Counted from the stretch's first letter, positions 34,976 through 43,401 are shown. The stretch: 43,401 nt of DNA from Bacteroidota bacterium (GCA_013298715.1 JAAFIQ010000025.1:1-43401), one strand, 5' to 3'. Translations and numbers: made by a program. The notes: generated by a model from the sequence alone, not told the origin.

Positions 34976-35449
34976 ATGTCATCCGAAAAAAATCCTGCTT
35001 ATTTTAGTAACGAGGCCCTTGCCAGATTCGTTAGCGCTCAAAATAAAACTGTAGAAAAAGTAATATGCCATTTATGGCAAAATTTACATAATGCCAATGA
35101 GGCAGTAGAAATAATTGACAATGTTGAGTTGCATTTTACAGATAAACAAAAACTCACTATTTCGTGTAACCCCGATGGAGATGGACTAGACGCTATAGAC
35201 TATAATTATAAAGAAGCTGCCATTCAAGTACAGCAGGAGTTTGGCAACAAAATAAAACTATTTGCCATTGATGCAAGTAGCACAAAAATGTGGGAAGATG
35301 TAATAGGAAAAACATTAGAAAAAGTACAACTTACCAAAGACAAGGATTATTACAAAGCCGATGCCTTAATGCTTAACTTTGGCGAAGAAAGAAGAGAGAT
35401 TGCTATTTCTCCTTTAGATGGGCTGGTGATAGATTATTATGAAGATTAA
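34976..35449 (+). CDS. Hypothetical protein
   Basis: A 157-residue acidic soluble protein, without signal peptide or membrane helix, of no family I recognise. It opens with a helical part (about 15-50) and continues with alternating strands (ELHFTDKQKLTISCN, IKLFAIDASSTKMWEDVIGK, LMLNFGEERREIAISPLDGLVIDYYED). It starts 21 bases after the phosphoesterase stop; a variant -7 element TAACTTCG ends six bases before its ATG. It lies between enzymes of nucleotide metabolism but nothing in it shows a link. Confidence 0.65.
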   Translation: MSSEKNPAYFSNEALARFVSAQNKTVEKVICHLWQNLHNANEAVEIIDNVELHFTDKQKLTISCNPDGDGLDAIDYNYKEAAIQVQQEFGNKIKLFAIDASSTKMWEDVIGKTLEKVQLTKDKDYYKADALMLNFGEERREIAISPLDGLVIDYYED

Positions 35450-35476
35450 TCCATTCTTTAGTTTAATAAAAACCAT

Positions 35477-35484
35477 TATATTTG
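35477..35484 (+). promoter_or_regulatory. -7 promoter element of hpt
   Basis: TATATTTG matches TAnnTTTG and ends six bases before the ATG at 35491. It overlaps an in-frame TTG at 35482, so that TTG would be at or upstream of the transcription start. Confidence 0.45.
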
Positions 35485-35490
35485 CTTTGC

Positions 35491-36027
35491 ATGAGCCAAA
35501 CTGTTACCCTAAAAGATAAAACATTTAAACCTTACATCCCTCAACAAAAAATTGCAGAGGCTGTAAACACGCTTGCGCAAAAAATTAATGAAGACTTAAA
35601 AAATGATTTCCCATTATTTTTGGTTGTGCTTAATGGCTCTTTTATGTTTGCATCTGATTTACTTAAAGAGGTAACAATTCCCTGCCAAATTTCATTTATT
35701 AAAGTGGCTAGTTACCATGGCACATCAAGCTCGGGCAATGTTACAGAATTAATTGGTTTAACTGAAGAATTGGAAAACAGAACTGTTGTAATTATTGAAG
35801 ACATTGTAGATACCGGCACCACCATTGAACGCCTTTACGAAGTATTAACCAGAAAACACGTTAAAAAAATTGTAACCGCCACAGCTCTTTTAAAACCCGA
35901 GGCTTATAAAAAATCATACAAAATTGATTATATAGGTTTAGAAATACCAAATGCGTTTGTGGTTGGCTACGGCTTAGATTACGATGGCCTTGGAAGAAAT
36001 TTAAAAGAAATTTACGTATTAGCTTAA
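35491..36027 (+). CDS. hpt: Hypoxanthine phosphoribosyltransferase
   Basis: This purine-salvage enzyme joins hypoxanthine (and often guanine) to PRPP. The 178 residues carry the PRPP signature VVIIEDIVDTGTTI near 112-125, the catalytic loop region ASYHGTSSSGNV near 75-86, and the C-terminal purine-contact segment FVVGYGLDYDGLGRNL. The ATG at 35491 is preferred over the TTG at 35482 because the TTG lies within the -7 promoter element. It is followed after 13 bases by adenylate kinase, so salvage and nucleotide phosphorylation genes are likely co-transcribed. Confidence 0.93.
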   Translation: MSQTVTLKDKTFKPYIPQQKIAEAVNTLAQKINEDLKNDFPLFLVVLNGSFMFASDLLKEVTIPCQISFIKVASYHGTSSSGNVTELIGLTEELENRTVVIIEDIVDTGTTIERLYEVLTRKHVKKIVTATALLKPEAYKKSYKIDYIGLEIPNAFVVGYGLDYDGLGRNLKEIYVLA

Positions 36028-36040
36028 AACAAAATAAAAA

Positions 36041-37234
36041 ATGAATAGCATGTTAAATCTAGTTTTATTCGGTCCTCCAGGCGCTGGCAAGGGCACACAA
36101 TCAGAAAATTTAATAAACAAATACAACTTGGTGCATTTAAGCACGGGTGATATTTTAAGAAGCGAAATTGCACGCGGAACCGCATTGGGTGCGCAAGCTA
36201 AATCAATAATGGATAGAGGCGAATTGGTAAGCGATGAAATTGTAATTGGAATGATTGAAAGTAAATTGGATGAAAACCCAAACGTTAAAGGATTTATTTT
36301 TGATGGATTTCCAAGAACGGTGGTGCAAGCAGAAGCATTGGATGATTTGTTGCAAAAAAAAGGAACAGGCATTAGTGCTATGATGGCTTTAGAAGTTGAG
36401 AACGAAGAGCTCGTAAAACGTTTATTAAAACGTGGGCAGGCCAGTGGCAGAGCAGATGATAGTAATGAAACCATTATAAGAACACGTATCCAAGAATACA
36501 ACAATAAAACGTTGCCATTAAAAAATTATTACAACGAACAAGGTAAATTTCACAGCATTAATGGTATTGGTAGCGTTGACCATATTTTCTCGTTACTGGT
36601 AAACCGCATCGTATTTTTAAATGCCGAAATGGATTTAACAGGATTAGAAACAGATATTGAACATTTGGATTTAACTATAAAAGATTTTGAAGTAGCAGAT
36701 GAAATTGCACCCGAATTGTTATTAGAAATTGATGCCATTAAACGTGTAGAAGCTGAAGAAGCGCAAGAAGCAAGACAAAACAAAAAGGAAGCAAAAAAAC
36801 TTGTTCCTGTTAAAGTTGCAAAAAAAGTTTCTCCCGCAAAGAAAGCTGTGGCTCCTAAGCCAGTTAAAAAAGAAAAACAAAAAGTTGCTAAAGCTACTAA
36901 GAAAAAAAGTGTGGCTAAACCAGTCAATAAAAAAGCAACTGCCAAAACACTGGTAAAAAAAGCAGCGCCTAAAAAAATCAAAAAGGTAATTGCAAAAACT
37001 AAAGCAGTAGCTAAGAAAAAAGTTGCAAAACCAATCGCTAAAAAGAAAGTTTCAAAAACTGTTTCTAAAAAAGTAGTAACGAAAAAAGCAATTAAGAAAG
37101 TTGCTAAAAAAAATACAGTTAGCAAAGCAAAAAATAGCTCTAAAAAAGTTGCAAAACCAGTTAAAAAGAAAATTACTCCTAAAAAAGTAACTTCGAAAGC
37201 CACTGCCAACAAGGGCAAGAAGAAAATGAAATAA
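36041..37234 (+). CDS. adk: Adenylate kinase with long lysine-rich C-terminal tail
   Basis: Residues 1-192 form a short-LID adenylate kinase: P-loop GPPGAGKGTQ at 11-20 (K17), HLSTGDILR at 32-40, DGFPRT at 88-93, and RGQASGRADD at 131-140 in place of a long zinc LID. It interconverts ATP + AMP and 2 ADP. It is followed by an acidic linker (about 193-246) and a tail (247-397) built of Lys, Ala, Val, Pro, Thr and Ser in KKxxKK and AKKP patterns, with about 62 lysines in 151 residues. Such a tail resembles histone H1 and bacterial H1-like proteins and should bind DNA or RNA. Normal Adk is about 190 residues. There is no stop or frameshift at the junction. An alternative start is the ATG three codons later. 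Confidence 0.92.
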   Translation: MNSMLNLVLFGPPGAGKGTQSENLINKYNLVHLSTGDILRSEIARGTALGAQAKSIMDRGELVSDEIVIGMIESKLDENPNVKGFIFDGFPRTVVQAEALDDLLQKKGTGISAMMALEVENEELVKRLLKRGQASGRADDSNETIIRTRIQEYNNKTLPLKNYYNEQGKFHSINGIGSVDHIFSLLVNRIVFLNAEMDLTGLETDIEHLDLTIKDFEVADEIAPELLLEIDAIKRVEAEEAQEARQNKKEAKKLVPVKVAKKVSPAKKAVAPKPVKKEKQKVAKATKKKSVAKPVNKKATAKTLVKKAAPKKIKKVIAKTKAVAKKKVAKPIAKKKVSKTVSKKVVTKKAIKKVAKKNTVSKAKNSSKKVAKPVKKKITPKKVTSKATANKGKKKMK

Positions 37235-37314
37235 TAACAAAACGAACATCATTCAGTAAAATTCTTAATACGTAATTTAGAATGAGTACTAAAGAATTTT
37301 AAAAAAAAATAATT

Positions 37315-38325
37315 GTGGATACCAACTTTGTAGATTATGTAAAAATTTGTTGCCGAAGCGGAAAAGGCGGTGCTGGCTCTATGCACTTCCACCGCGATAA
37401 ATTTACTGCCATGGGTGGCCCCGATGGTGGAAACGGCGGGCGCGGCGGACACATCATCATAAGAGGTAATAAACAATTATGGACACTCATTCACCTAAAA
37501 TACCGAAAACATATTATTGCTACCGAAGGCGAAAATGGCTCAAGTGGCAATAGCAGTGGCAAACAAGGCAAAGACGAAATTTTAGATGTTCCGCTTGGTA
37601 CAATTGCACGCGATGTTGAAACCGGTGAATTTATTTGTGAAATTACTGAAGATGGCCAAGAAGTTATAATTGCAAAAGGCGGACGAGGTGGCCTTGGTAA
37701 TGCTAATTTTAAAACAAGTACCTTACAGAGCCCTAAATTTGCGCAGCCTGGCGAGGAAGGTTTAAAGGAATGGAAAATTTTAGAATTAAAAGTGTTAGCA
37801 GATGTTGGTTTGGTAGGATTTCCCAATGCAGGTAAATCAACCCTATTATCCGTTGTAAGTGCTGCTAAACCCGAAATTGCAAATTATCCATTTACCACTT
37901 TAGTTCCTAATTTAGGAATTGTAGAATACAGAAATTACAAAAGTTTCATCATGGCTGATATCCCTGGAATTATTGAAGGAGCTAGCGAAGGAAAGGGATT
38001 AGGTTTACGATTTTTAAAACATATTGAACGCAACAGTATGCTAATGTTTATTGTTAGTTGCGACACCAAAGACATAGTTGAAGAATATAAAATTTTACTA
38101 AACGAATTAAAGCAATACAACCCCGATTTATTGGAGAAAAAAAGATTACTCGCAATAAGTAAAACAGATTTGTTAGATGAAGAGTTAGAACTTGAATTAA
38201 CCAAAGATTTGAACAAACGATTAAAAGGAAAAAACAAAGTGCCTTATATTTTCTTCTCATCAGCAAGTCAAAAAAATATTATTCAATTAAAAGATACACT
38301 TTGGGAAATGATGAATAGTAATTGA
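37315..38325 (+). CDS. obg: Obg/CgtA GTPase
   Basis: Obg is a ribosome-associated GTPase acting in 50S assembly and stress response. The 336 residues consist of the glycine-rich Obg fold (1 to about 158, [17 protein letters not shown] and [12 protein letters not shown]), and the G domain with G1 GFPNAGKS at 168-175, the switch II motif DIPGIIEGA near 212-220, and G4 as SKTD rather than NKxD near 282. There is no C-terminal OCT domain, as in many Bacteroidota. The start is GTG at 37315; homologues begin M-D-x-N-F-V-D-Y in agreement. It follows adk by 80 bases. Confidence 0.94.
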   Translation: MDTNFVDYVKICCRSGKGGAGSMHFHRDKFTAMGGPDGGNGGRGGHIIIRGNKQLWTLIHLKYRKHIIATEGENGSSGNSSGKQGKDEILDVPLGTIARDVETGEFICEITEDGQEVIIAKGGRGGLGNANFKTSTLQSPKFAQPGEEGLKEWKILELKVLADVGLVGFPNAGKSTLLSVVSAAKPEIANYPFTTLVPNLGIVEYRNYKSFIMADIPGIIEGASEGKGLGLRFLKHIERNSMLMFIVSCDTKDIVEEYKILLNELKQYNPDLLEKKRLLAISKTDLLDEELELELTKDLNKRLKGKNKVPYIFFSSASQKNIIQLKDTLWEMMNSN

Positions 38326-38425
38326 GGTTGGATGTTGAAAATACGTTTCACTTTATTTAATATCAACAAAAGTCCATTTATTATTTTAAATTAGTAATTC
38401 CTAACCAATCAAATTTCTATTAAAA

Positions 38426-39265
38426 ATGAAACTTTACACAATTAACACAGGGCATTTTAAATTAGATGGTGGCGCAATGTTTGGCGTAGTCCCAAAAAGC
38501 ATTTGGAATAAATTAAATCCGGCAGATGAAAATAATATGTGCAGCTGGGCTTTGCGCTGTTTGCTTATTGAAGAAGGCAATCGTTTAATTTTGGTAGATA
38601 CTGGCATGGGCAATAAACAAGATGATAAATTTTTTAGTTACTATTATTTGCACGGTAATGATAGCCTAGAAAAATCATTGAATACTTATGGCTTTACAAA
38701 AGACGATATTACAGATGTTGTTTTGACACATTTACATTTTGATCATTGTGGAGGCGCTATTCAAAAAAACGAAAACGGAACCTTAGTACCAACATTTAAA
38801 AACGCTACTTACTACAGTAATAGCAAGCATTGGCAATGGGCTACAAATCCTAATCCGCGAGAGAAAGCAAGTTTTTTAAAGGAAAACATTTTACCAATTC
38901 AAGAAAGTGGCCAATTAAAATTTATTAATGAATTGCAAGCACCACTTTTACCCAACCTAAGTTTTATTGAAGTAAACGGACACACAGAGGCCATGCAACT
39001 CCCGTTAATAAACTATAAAAACAATAACATTGCCTATATGGCAGATTTAATTCCGAGTGTTGGGCATTTACCAGTACCTTATGTAATGGGTTACGATATG
39101 CGACCACTTACAACCTTAGATGAAAAAAAATCACTCCTCGAAAAAGCGGTTACTGAAAATTGGCTATTGTATTTTGAACACGACCCAAGTATTGAATGTA
39201 TAAGTTTGCAACGCACCGAAAAAGGAATAAGGATGAAAGAAGAAGTAAAAATTTCTTATTTTTAG
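38426..39265 (+). CDS. Metallo-beta-lactamase-fold hydrolase
   Basis: A 279-residue cytoplasmic protein of the MBL superfamily. The dinuclear-metal motif is THLHFDHCGG at 101-110 (H102, H104, D106, H107), followed by the later ligands in GHTEAMQ near 190, MADLIP near 207 and FEHDPS near 250. The N-terminal LYTINTGHFKLDGGAMFG is typical of the AHL-lactonase/PhnP-like branch that includes many general esterases and lactonases. The substrate cannot be told. It stands alone after obg. Confidence 0.85.
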   Translation: MKLYTINTGHFKLDGGAMFGVVPKSIWNKLNPADENNMCSWALRCLLIEEGNRLILVDTGMGNKQDDKFFSYYYLHGNDSLEKSLNTYGFTKDDITDVVLTHLHFDHCGGAIQKNENGTLVPTFKNATYYSNSKHWQWATNPNPREKASFLKENILPIQESGQLKFINELQAPLLPNLSFIEVNGHTEAMQLPLINYKNNNIAYMADLIPSVGHLPVPYVMGYDMRPLTTLDEKKSLLEKAVTENWLLYFEHDPSIECISLQRTEKGIRMKEEVKISYF

Positions 39266-39366
39266 TAATTTTTATTATTATTAATTTTTGAATCTTTTTT
39301 AACAAGCGGAAATGCTGCATTACCTATTGTTACTATAAATACAGTTAAAATTGTTTTAGAAATCAT
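39262..39366 (-). CDS. Possible 34-residue small membrane peptide
   Basis: A short minus-strand frame (MISKTILTVFIVTIGNAAFP, then 14 polar residues) in the 271-base gap between the hydrolase and the first T9SS gene. It has a hydrophobic segment at about 4-20 and a polar Lys/Asn-rich tail. Its stop overlaps the end of the hydrolase gene by four bases. No clear promoter. It could be a small secreted or membrane peptide or chance; codon composition is plausible but the sequence is short. Confidence 0.25.
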   Translation of the reverse strand: MISKTILTVFIVTIGNAAFPLVKKDSKINNNKNY

Positions 39367-39536
39367 TGTAGTAGTTTTATGGAGATTTAACAAACTAATC
39401 AAAGTTATAAAAATCAACAAAAGGAAAAAAGTTTCTTAGTATTCGGCCATTTTAATACGTTTACTAAAAATGTGCAGTAACTAAAGTAAATATTATTTAA
39501 ATTTATACAGCTATTAATAAGTAAAAATAAATACAT

Positions 39537-40997
39537 ATGACTATAAAATTAACTAAAATTTCTTTTCTTATTGCAGTTGCTTTATCTGTTAGTGCTATTG
39601 CACAAAATAATTGCATTGAAAAAATTGATCCGGTTGAAAATTTTTCTTTAAACACACAGTTAAAATCTACCAGTATAGCTACAACATGTATTGATCAAAA
39701 TAAATACGTTGGAACATCGGCATCATACCTAGTAAAACTTGGTGGTAAATTACCAAATAGAACAACTGTTACAGCTCAAATATTCTCAGGATATTATGGT
39801 GCAGTTAACTCAGTTGCTTTTGCAGCTGCTAAAGGGTCTACTAATAGCCCTAACTATACCTGTTCGGTTCGTATTCATGGTTTGAATGGTAGTGGTGGCG
39901 TAGGTAATCCAATTGGAACAGTTGCGAATGTTGCAATAACAAGCGGCTCTATATCAACTTATACCGTAAATTTTCCTTCACCAGTAAATGTACCACAAAG
40001 TTCAAACGGTTTTGCCGTTGTGATTAACTACAACAGTACGAATACAGATTCCATGAGAATTGCAGCTTCTGCATCACTTACAACGCCAATTTATAGAAGT
40101 GAATATTCTTCACTTCTTAGTATAGGGTACTTGACGGTTTACAACTCTTTAGTTCCATTTGATTTCCATTTTTTAATTTGGCCTACCTATACAATTGATA
40201 ACAATTCCGGAAACTATGCAATTTCTCGCACAACACCTTCGTGTGTAATTCCTGCTAATTATCAATTTGCTTTATCCGGTAAAGTGACGCCTAGTTACTA
40301 TTTTAATCAGGATATTATTCAAAGCCCAACTCTTGAATCGCTTAATTTCGGAGATAATACTTTTTTTTCGTTAAACAATGCAAGCAAAACCTATTCCGCA
40401 AATGGTCAATATTTGGCAGTTGCTAGTAGAACATTTTTTGGATGGACTAACAATTGTATTGACACCCATACTTATAATGTGATTGTTGGTTCAGGGAACA
40501 CAAATCCGGCATTTACTTTCAACGCAAATGGGTTCAATTTGGTTTTCAACAACACTTCCACTAATGCTGTAAGCTACAATTGGAATTTTGGCGATTTAAC
40601 AACATCAACCCAAACTAATCCAAGTAAAACCTATTCCAGTCCGGGTACATATGTTGTAGAATTAACCGCTTTTAATGCTAATGGCTGCTCGAAGAAATAT
40701 ATTGAATCAATCATTGTAAGTTCGACAACAGATATAAATGACAAAGCTTCACTATCTTCTCAGATAAAACTTTATCCTAATCCAGCCCACGAAAAAATAA
40801 CTTTTTATGGCAATTCATATTTGAAAGGAAAGTTCGCAATCTATGACTTAATTGGCAAAAAAATAATTAGTGAAAAAGAATTCTCCTTCATCGGCAATGA
40901 GTTTGCTATTGATATAAGTGATTTAGAAAAAGGTTCATATATTATGAAAGGTGAAACAAGTGATGGAAATTTTAATAAAATTTTTATTAAAGAGTAA
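39537..40997 (+). CDS. T9SS-sorted protein with PKD domain
   Basis: The 486-residue precursor has a signal peptide (ending IAQ, about 23), a beta-rich N-terminal region of about 200 residues without recognisable family, a PKD domain (about 325-402; NNTSTNAVSYNWNFGDLTTST...YSSPGTYVVELTAFNANGC), and a type A sorting domain (about 410-486; IKLYPNPAHEKITF...YDLIGKK...LEKGSYIMK). The sorting domain targets it through the type IX system to the cell surface or medium, with removal of the tail. Its role is unknown; PKD domains often bind carbohydrate or protein. The next T9SS gene begins 18 bases later. Confidence 0.85.
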   Translation: MTIKLTKISFLIAVALSVSAIAQNNCIEKIDPVENFSLNTQLKSTSIATTCIDQNKYVGTSASYLVKLGGKLPNRTTVTAQIFSGYYGAVNSVAFAAAKGSTNSPNYTCSVRIHGLNGSGGVGNPIGTVANVAITSGSISTYTVNFPSPVNVPQSSNGFAVVINYNSTNTDSMRIAASASLTTPIYRSEYSSLLSIGYLTVYNSLVPFDFHFLIWPTYTIDNNSGNYAISRTTPSCVIPANYQFALSGKVTPSYYFNQDIIQSPTLESLNFGDNTFFSLNNASKTYSANGQYLAVASRTFFGWTNNCIDTHTYNVIVGSGNTNPAFTFNANGFNLVFNNTSTNAVSYNWNFGDLTTSTQTNPSKTYSSPGTYVVELTAFNANGCSKKYIESIIVSSTTDINDKASLSSQIKLYPNPAHEKITFYGNSYLKGKFAIYDLIGKKIISEKEFSFIGNEFAIDISDLEKGSYIMKGETSDGNFNKIFIKE

Positions 40998-41015
40998 ATA
41001 ACACGTATTTTCAAA

Positions 41016-42881
41016 ATGAGAAATTTTTTTATTGTAATTAGTTTAGTTTCCACCTTAGCATTAAAAGCGCAAGGATTCGGGAGCACAGCCATAAATTGGG
41101 CATTACCAAATGGTGGCAAAATCAATTCAGCTTCAACTCAATTTGGTTTTAACAACCAATTTGGTTCAGCAATCACTACTGAAGGTGCAGGCTCTCAAAC
41201 CTGGGGATCGATTGATATGAATGGTGATGGGCTAATAGATTTAGTTGTAACAGCACAACTACAAGGAGGTAATGTAACATCATTTTCTCCAAATACCAAT
41301 CAATATTGGAATGTATATTTAAACAATGGAAGCAATTACTCTTCGTCACCACAACAATGGAACTTACCAAATGGTGGCAAAATTAATGCTAATATAAATC
41401 TTGGTTTTAATGCATTAACGGGTGTCGCCACAACAGCTGAATCCACAGGCTCTCAATCTTGGTCGTTGGCTGATATAGATGGCGATAATAAGCCAGACTT
41501 AATAATTACAGCACAATTGCAAGGAGGGAATGTGACTTCGTTCTCTCCAAACTCTAATCAGTACTGGAAAGTTTATTTGAATACCGGAACTGGATTTTCA
41601 ACCTCTCCTGTTAACTGGAATTTACCAAATGGTGGTAAAACAACTAATTCGGGAACATTAGGTTTTAACTCCATTTCTGGTGTTGCTCTAAATACTGAAT
41701 CTACCGGTTCTCAAAGCTGGTCATTATTAGATATTAACGGAGATGGCAAACTCGAACTTATAGTTACCGCTCAATTACAAGGAGGAAACGTAACCTCATT
41801 CTCGCCATCTAGTAATCAGTATTGGAAAGTATATTCAAACACAACTACTGGTTTTAACCTTACAGAATCCAATTGGAGTTTGCCGAATGGGGGGAAACTT
41901 CTAACCTCAGCCAATTTGGGGTACAATAATCTTAATGGAACCGCACTTATTACTGATGTAACAGGCTCTCAAACTTGGTTTTTACAAGACGTTAATAATG
42001 ATAAATCACCAGATTTATTTATAGCGGCGCAGTTGCAAGGAGGAAACGTAACTTCATTTTCTCCAACATCTGGTCAGTATTGGAAAATATATCTTAATAC
42101 TGGTAATTCATTTGCACTTTCGAACTCCAACTTTGTTTTGCCGAATGGAGGTAAGATAACAACTTCAGGTAATCTTGGATTCAATAGTCAGGCTGGATTC
42201 GCTTTGATTTCTGAAAGCGTGGGTTCGCAAACATGGTTTTTTACTGATTTAAACGGCGATGGATTTAGTGAGTTGATTGTAACAGCTCAACTGCAAGGAG
42301 GGAATCTGACGTCGTTCTCTCCAACGAATAATCAGTATTGGAATGTATATCCTGGAACATCTTCTGGCGTTTCACTTAGTCCGGTACAATGGAGCTTACC
42401 TTTAGGAGGCAAACAAAACACAACGACTAATTTTGGATTTAATTCTCTAAATGGCACGGCAATTCCTACTGAAGGTGCTGGTTCACAAACATGGAATGTC
42501 TTTGACATTAATGGGGATAATTTACTAGATTTAGTTGTTAGTGCGCAATTACAAGGGGGTAATGTAACCTCGTTTTCGCCAACTACAAACCAATACTGGA
42601 AAGTTTACGGCAATTCACTTGTTGGCATTAAAAAAGTTAACAGCTCAGATTATTTTAAGATTTTTCCAAATCCGGCTAAAAATAATTTAACAATTAAAGT
42701 TACAAATAGTAATTTTTTGGCGTCTTTATCAATAATAGATCAGTTTGGCAAATCATATTTAGAAAAGAAATTTGAAGAAGATGAAAAAGTTTCTGAAACA
42801 AATCTTGACATTGCAAATTTAAAATCTGGTCTTTATTTTTTAAGAATTAATAATATTGTTTATAAACTGATAAAAGAATAG
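41016..42881 (+). CDS. T9SS-sorted protein of six FG-GAP/VCBS-like repeats
   Basis: After a signal peptide (ending KAQ, 19) come six tandem repeats of about 87 residues (about 25-548). Each has LPNGGK (LPLGGK in the sixth), a GSQTW or GSQSW step, an acidic loop of the DxNGDG type (DMNGDGLIDLV, DIDGDNKPDLI, DINGDGKLELI, DVNNDKSPDLF, DLNGDGFSELI, DINGDNLLDLV) expected to bind calcium, and a nearly invariant AQLQGGNVTSFSP followed by QYW. A type A sorting domain ends the protein (about 558-621). Six or seven such blades suggest a beta-propeller. It is exported to the surface, and by position it is co-transcribed with the PKD protein. Confidence 0.88.
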   Translation: MRNFFIVISLVSTLALKAQGFGSTAINWALPNGGKINSASTQFGFNNQFGSAITTEGAGSQTWGSIDMNGDGLIDLVVTAQLQGGNVTSFSPNTNQYWNVYLNNGSNYSSSPQQWNLPNGGKINANINLGFNALTGVATTAESTGSQSWSLADIDGDNKPDLIITAQLQGGNVTSFSPNSNQYWKVYLNTGTGFSTSPVNWNLPNGGKTTNSGTLGFNSISGVALNTESTGSQSWSLLDINGDGKLELIVTAQLQGGNVTSFSPSSNQYWKVYSNTTTGFNLTESNWSLPNGGKLLTSANLGYNNLNGTALITDVTGSQTWFLQDVNNDKSPDLFIAAQLQGGNVTSFSPTSGQYWKIYLNTGNSFALSNSNFVLPNGGKITTSGNLGFNSQAGFALISESVGSQTWFFTDLNGDGFSELIVTAQLQGGNLTSFSPTNNQYWNVYPGTSSGVSLSPVQWSLPLGGKQNTTTNFGFNSLNGTAIPTEGAGSQTWNVFDINGDNLLDLVVSAQLQGGNVTSFSPTTNQYWKVYGNSLVGIKKVNSSDYFKIFPNPAKNNLTIKVTNSNFLASLSIIDQFGKSYLEKKFEEDEKVSETNLDIANLKSGLYFLRINNIVYKLIKE

Positions 42882-42988
42882 TTCTAATCAATTAATTAAA
42901 TATTAAGCATTTAAAGAAAACATATCTAAAATAATTAATATTCTAATTTAAAAAATAAAGACAATATCCAATGAATTAAAATTTGTGG

Positions 42989-43282
42989 TTAAGGGTCAAT
43001 GATTAACACAAGATTTGGATCATGGTTTTTAATATCAAAACTTAAAATATTGTTTTTTATTACCCATTTAGCAGGCAGTTGTTTGCCGTTTTGGTAAACT
43101 ATTGGTGCGCCCTCTTGCACTTTGCCTAATGGCGTATTCAGTAATAATGTGCCATCTCTATTTATAATTACATTAGCTCCTTCTACTTGCAATTGTATTT
43201 GTTTGTAATTGGCGCCTGGGGCAACAATGTAATCGTGTTTTAGCTCCGTGTCTTTTTCGTAATAATGTAAATTAATCCCAGA
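42989..43282 (-). pseudogene. Remnant of a DUF7948/SBBP-type T9SS protein
   Basis: The translated frame from 43282 to 42989, open between two stops, contains HYYEKDTELKHDYIVAPGAN, then RDGTLLLNTPLGKVQEGAPI, VYQNGKQLPAKWVIKNN and ends at LVLIIDP. This is the segment found in the N-terminal half of the large Bacteroidota DUF7948 proteins, normally followed by SBBP beta-propeller repeats. Here an in-frame stop precedes it, no start codon is suitable, and a stop follows where the propeller should begin. It looks like a leftover fragment. The name of the family is from memory. Confidence 0.65.
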
Positions 43283-43289
43283 TTACTCA

Positions 43290-43401
43290 TTAGGAATATT
43301 TCATTGATAAATCTATAGGATAATCCCAAAGTGAATCAAACCACTTCCTTCTTTTTTTAATCAGTGCAATTTTGAGAGTGAGCTTATCATTCGTTTTTAC
43401 A
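43290..43401 (-). CDS. Unidentified gene, 3' end only
   Basis: An open minus-strand frame enters from the right edge and ends in TAA at 43290 after about 37 codons (VKTNDKLTLKIALIKKRRKW, FDSLWDYPIDLSMKYS). The basic and aromatic composition looks like a real protein end, but I do not recognise it. It is eight bases from the DUF7948 remnant. Confidence 0.4.
   Translation of the reverse strand, partial: VKTNDKLTLKIALIKKRRKWFDSLWDYPIDLSMKYS

Noticed and set aside
36550-37218. Long minus-strand frame of 222 codons antisense to the adk tail
   Set aside because: It is the reverse reading of lysine codons, giving a Phe/Leu-rich nonsense protein; the + frame has an intact kinase and continues without interruption.
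41090-42610. Regular DNA repeats considered as a CRISPR or tandem array
   Set aside because: The period is about 261 bases, similarity runs through the whole unit, and all units stay in one reading frame; they are protein repeats.

Overview
The window is AT-rich bacterial chromosome from a member of the Bacteroidota. The evidence is: two proteins with type IX secretion (T9SS) C-terminal sorting domains; many starts preceded by the Bacteroidota -7 promoter element TAnnTTTG rather than a strong Shine-Dalgarno sequence; a bifunctional hisB and fused hisIE; and OmpA/TSP3 proteins typical of the phylum. I cannot place it below phylum from sequence alone. No rRNA, tRNA, CRISPR array, prophage or intact insertion sequence was seen.

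Layout. 1-345: no clear gene. 346-3228 (+): TSUP permease, heme A synthase, M50 protease. 3289-7158 (-): unknown protein, a 16-residue-repeat exported protein, fumarase, LpxR-type lipid A deacylase. 7200-11807 (-): the 2-oxoglutarate dehydrogenase genes odhA and odhB, with a VapBC-like toxin-antitoxin pair between them. 11995-17533: SPOR-like protein (+), pdxH, POT peptide transporter, two small membrane proteins and an M61 peptidase (all -). 17569-19552 (+): TPR protein, eIF1/SUI1-like factor, DUF3052-like protein. 19783-23494: OmpA/TSP3 protein (-), then an exported barrel-like protein and a lipoprotein (+). 23649-30606 (-): complete, tightly packed histidine operon hisGDCBHA-F-IE. 30607-30965 (-): histidine attenuator and rpmH. 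31138-34408: ABC exporter (+) and convergent RlmD-type rRNA methyltransferase (-). 34458-39265 (+): YfcE-type phosphoesterase, unknown protein, hpt, adenylate kinase with a long lysine-rich tail, obg, metallo-beta-lactamase-fold hydrolase. 39537-42881 (+): two T9SS cargo proteins, one made of six ~87-residue repeats. 42989-43401 (-): remnant of a DUF7948/SBBP-type protein and the end of an unidentified gene.

Main points of interest. (1) A full classical transcription attenuator before hisG: a 15-codon leader peptide with four His codons, a terminator, and a competing antiterminator pairing whose geometry fits ribosome stalling. (2) A 162-bp long-hairpin element present in two apparently identical copies about 15 kb apart in opposite orientation, carrying outward-facing -7 promoter motifs at both ends; one copy appears to supply the promoter of the neighbouring gene, and the other supplies the last codons of a gene. 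(3) A toxin-antitoxin pair embedded in the odhA-odhB operon. (4) An adenylate kinase fused to a histone H1-like tail of about 150 residues with about 41% lysine. (5) A YfcE-family gene whose only sensible start codon is ATC.

Everything was read by eye. Functional names rest on motif recognition and no database search was run.
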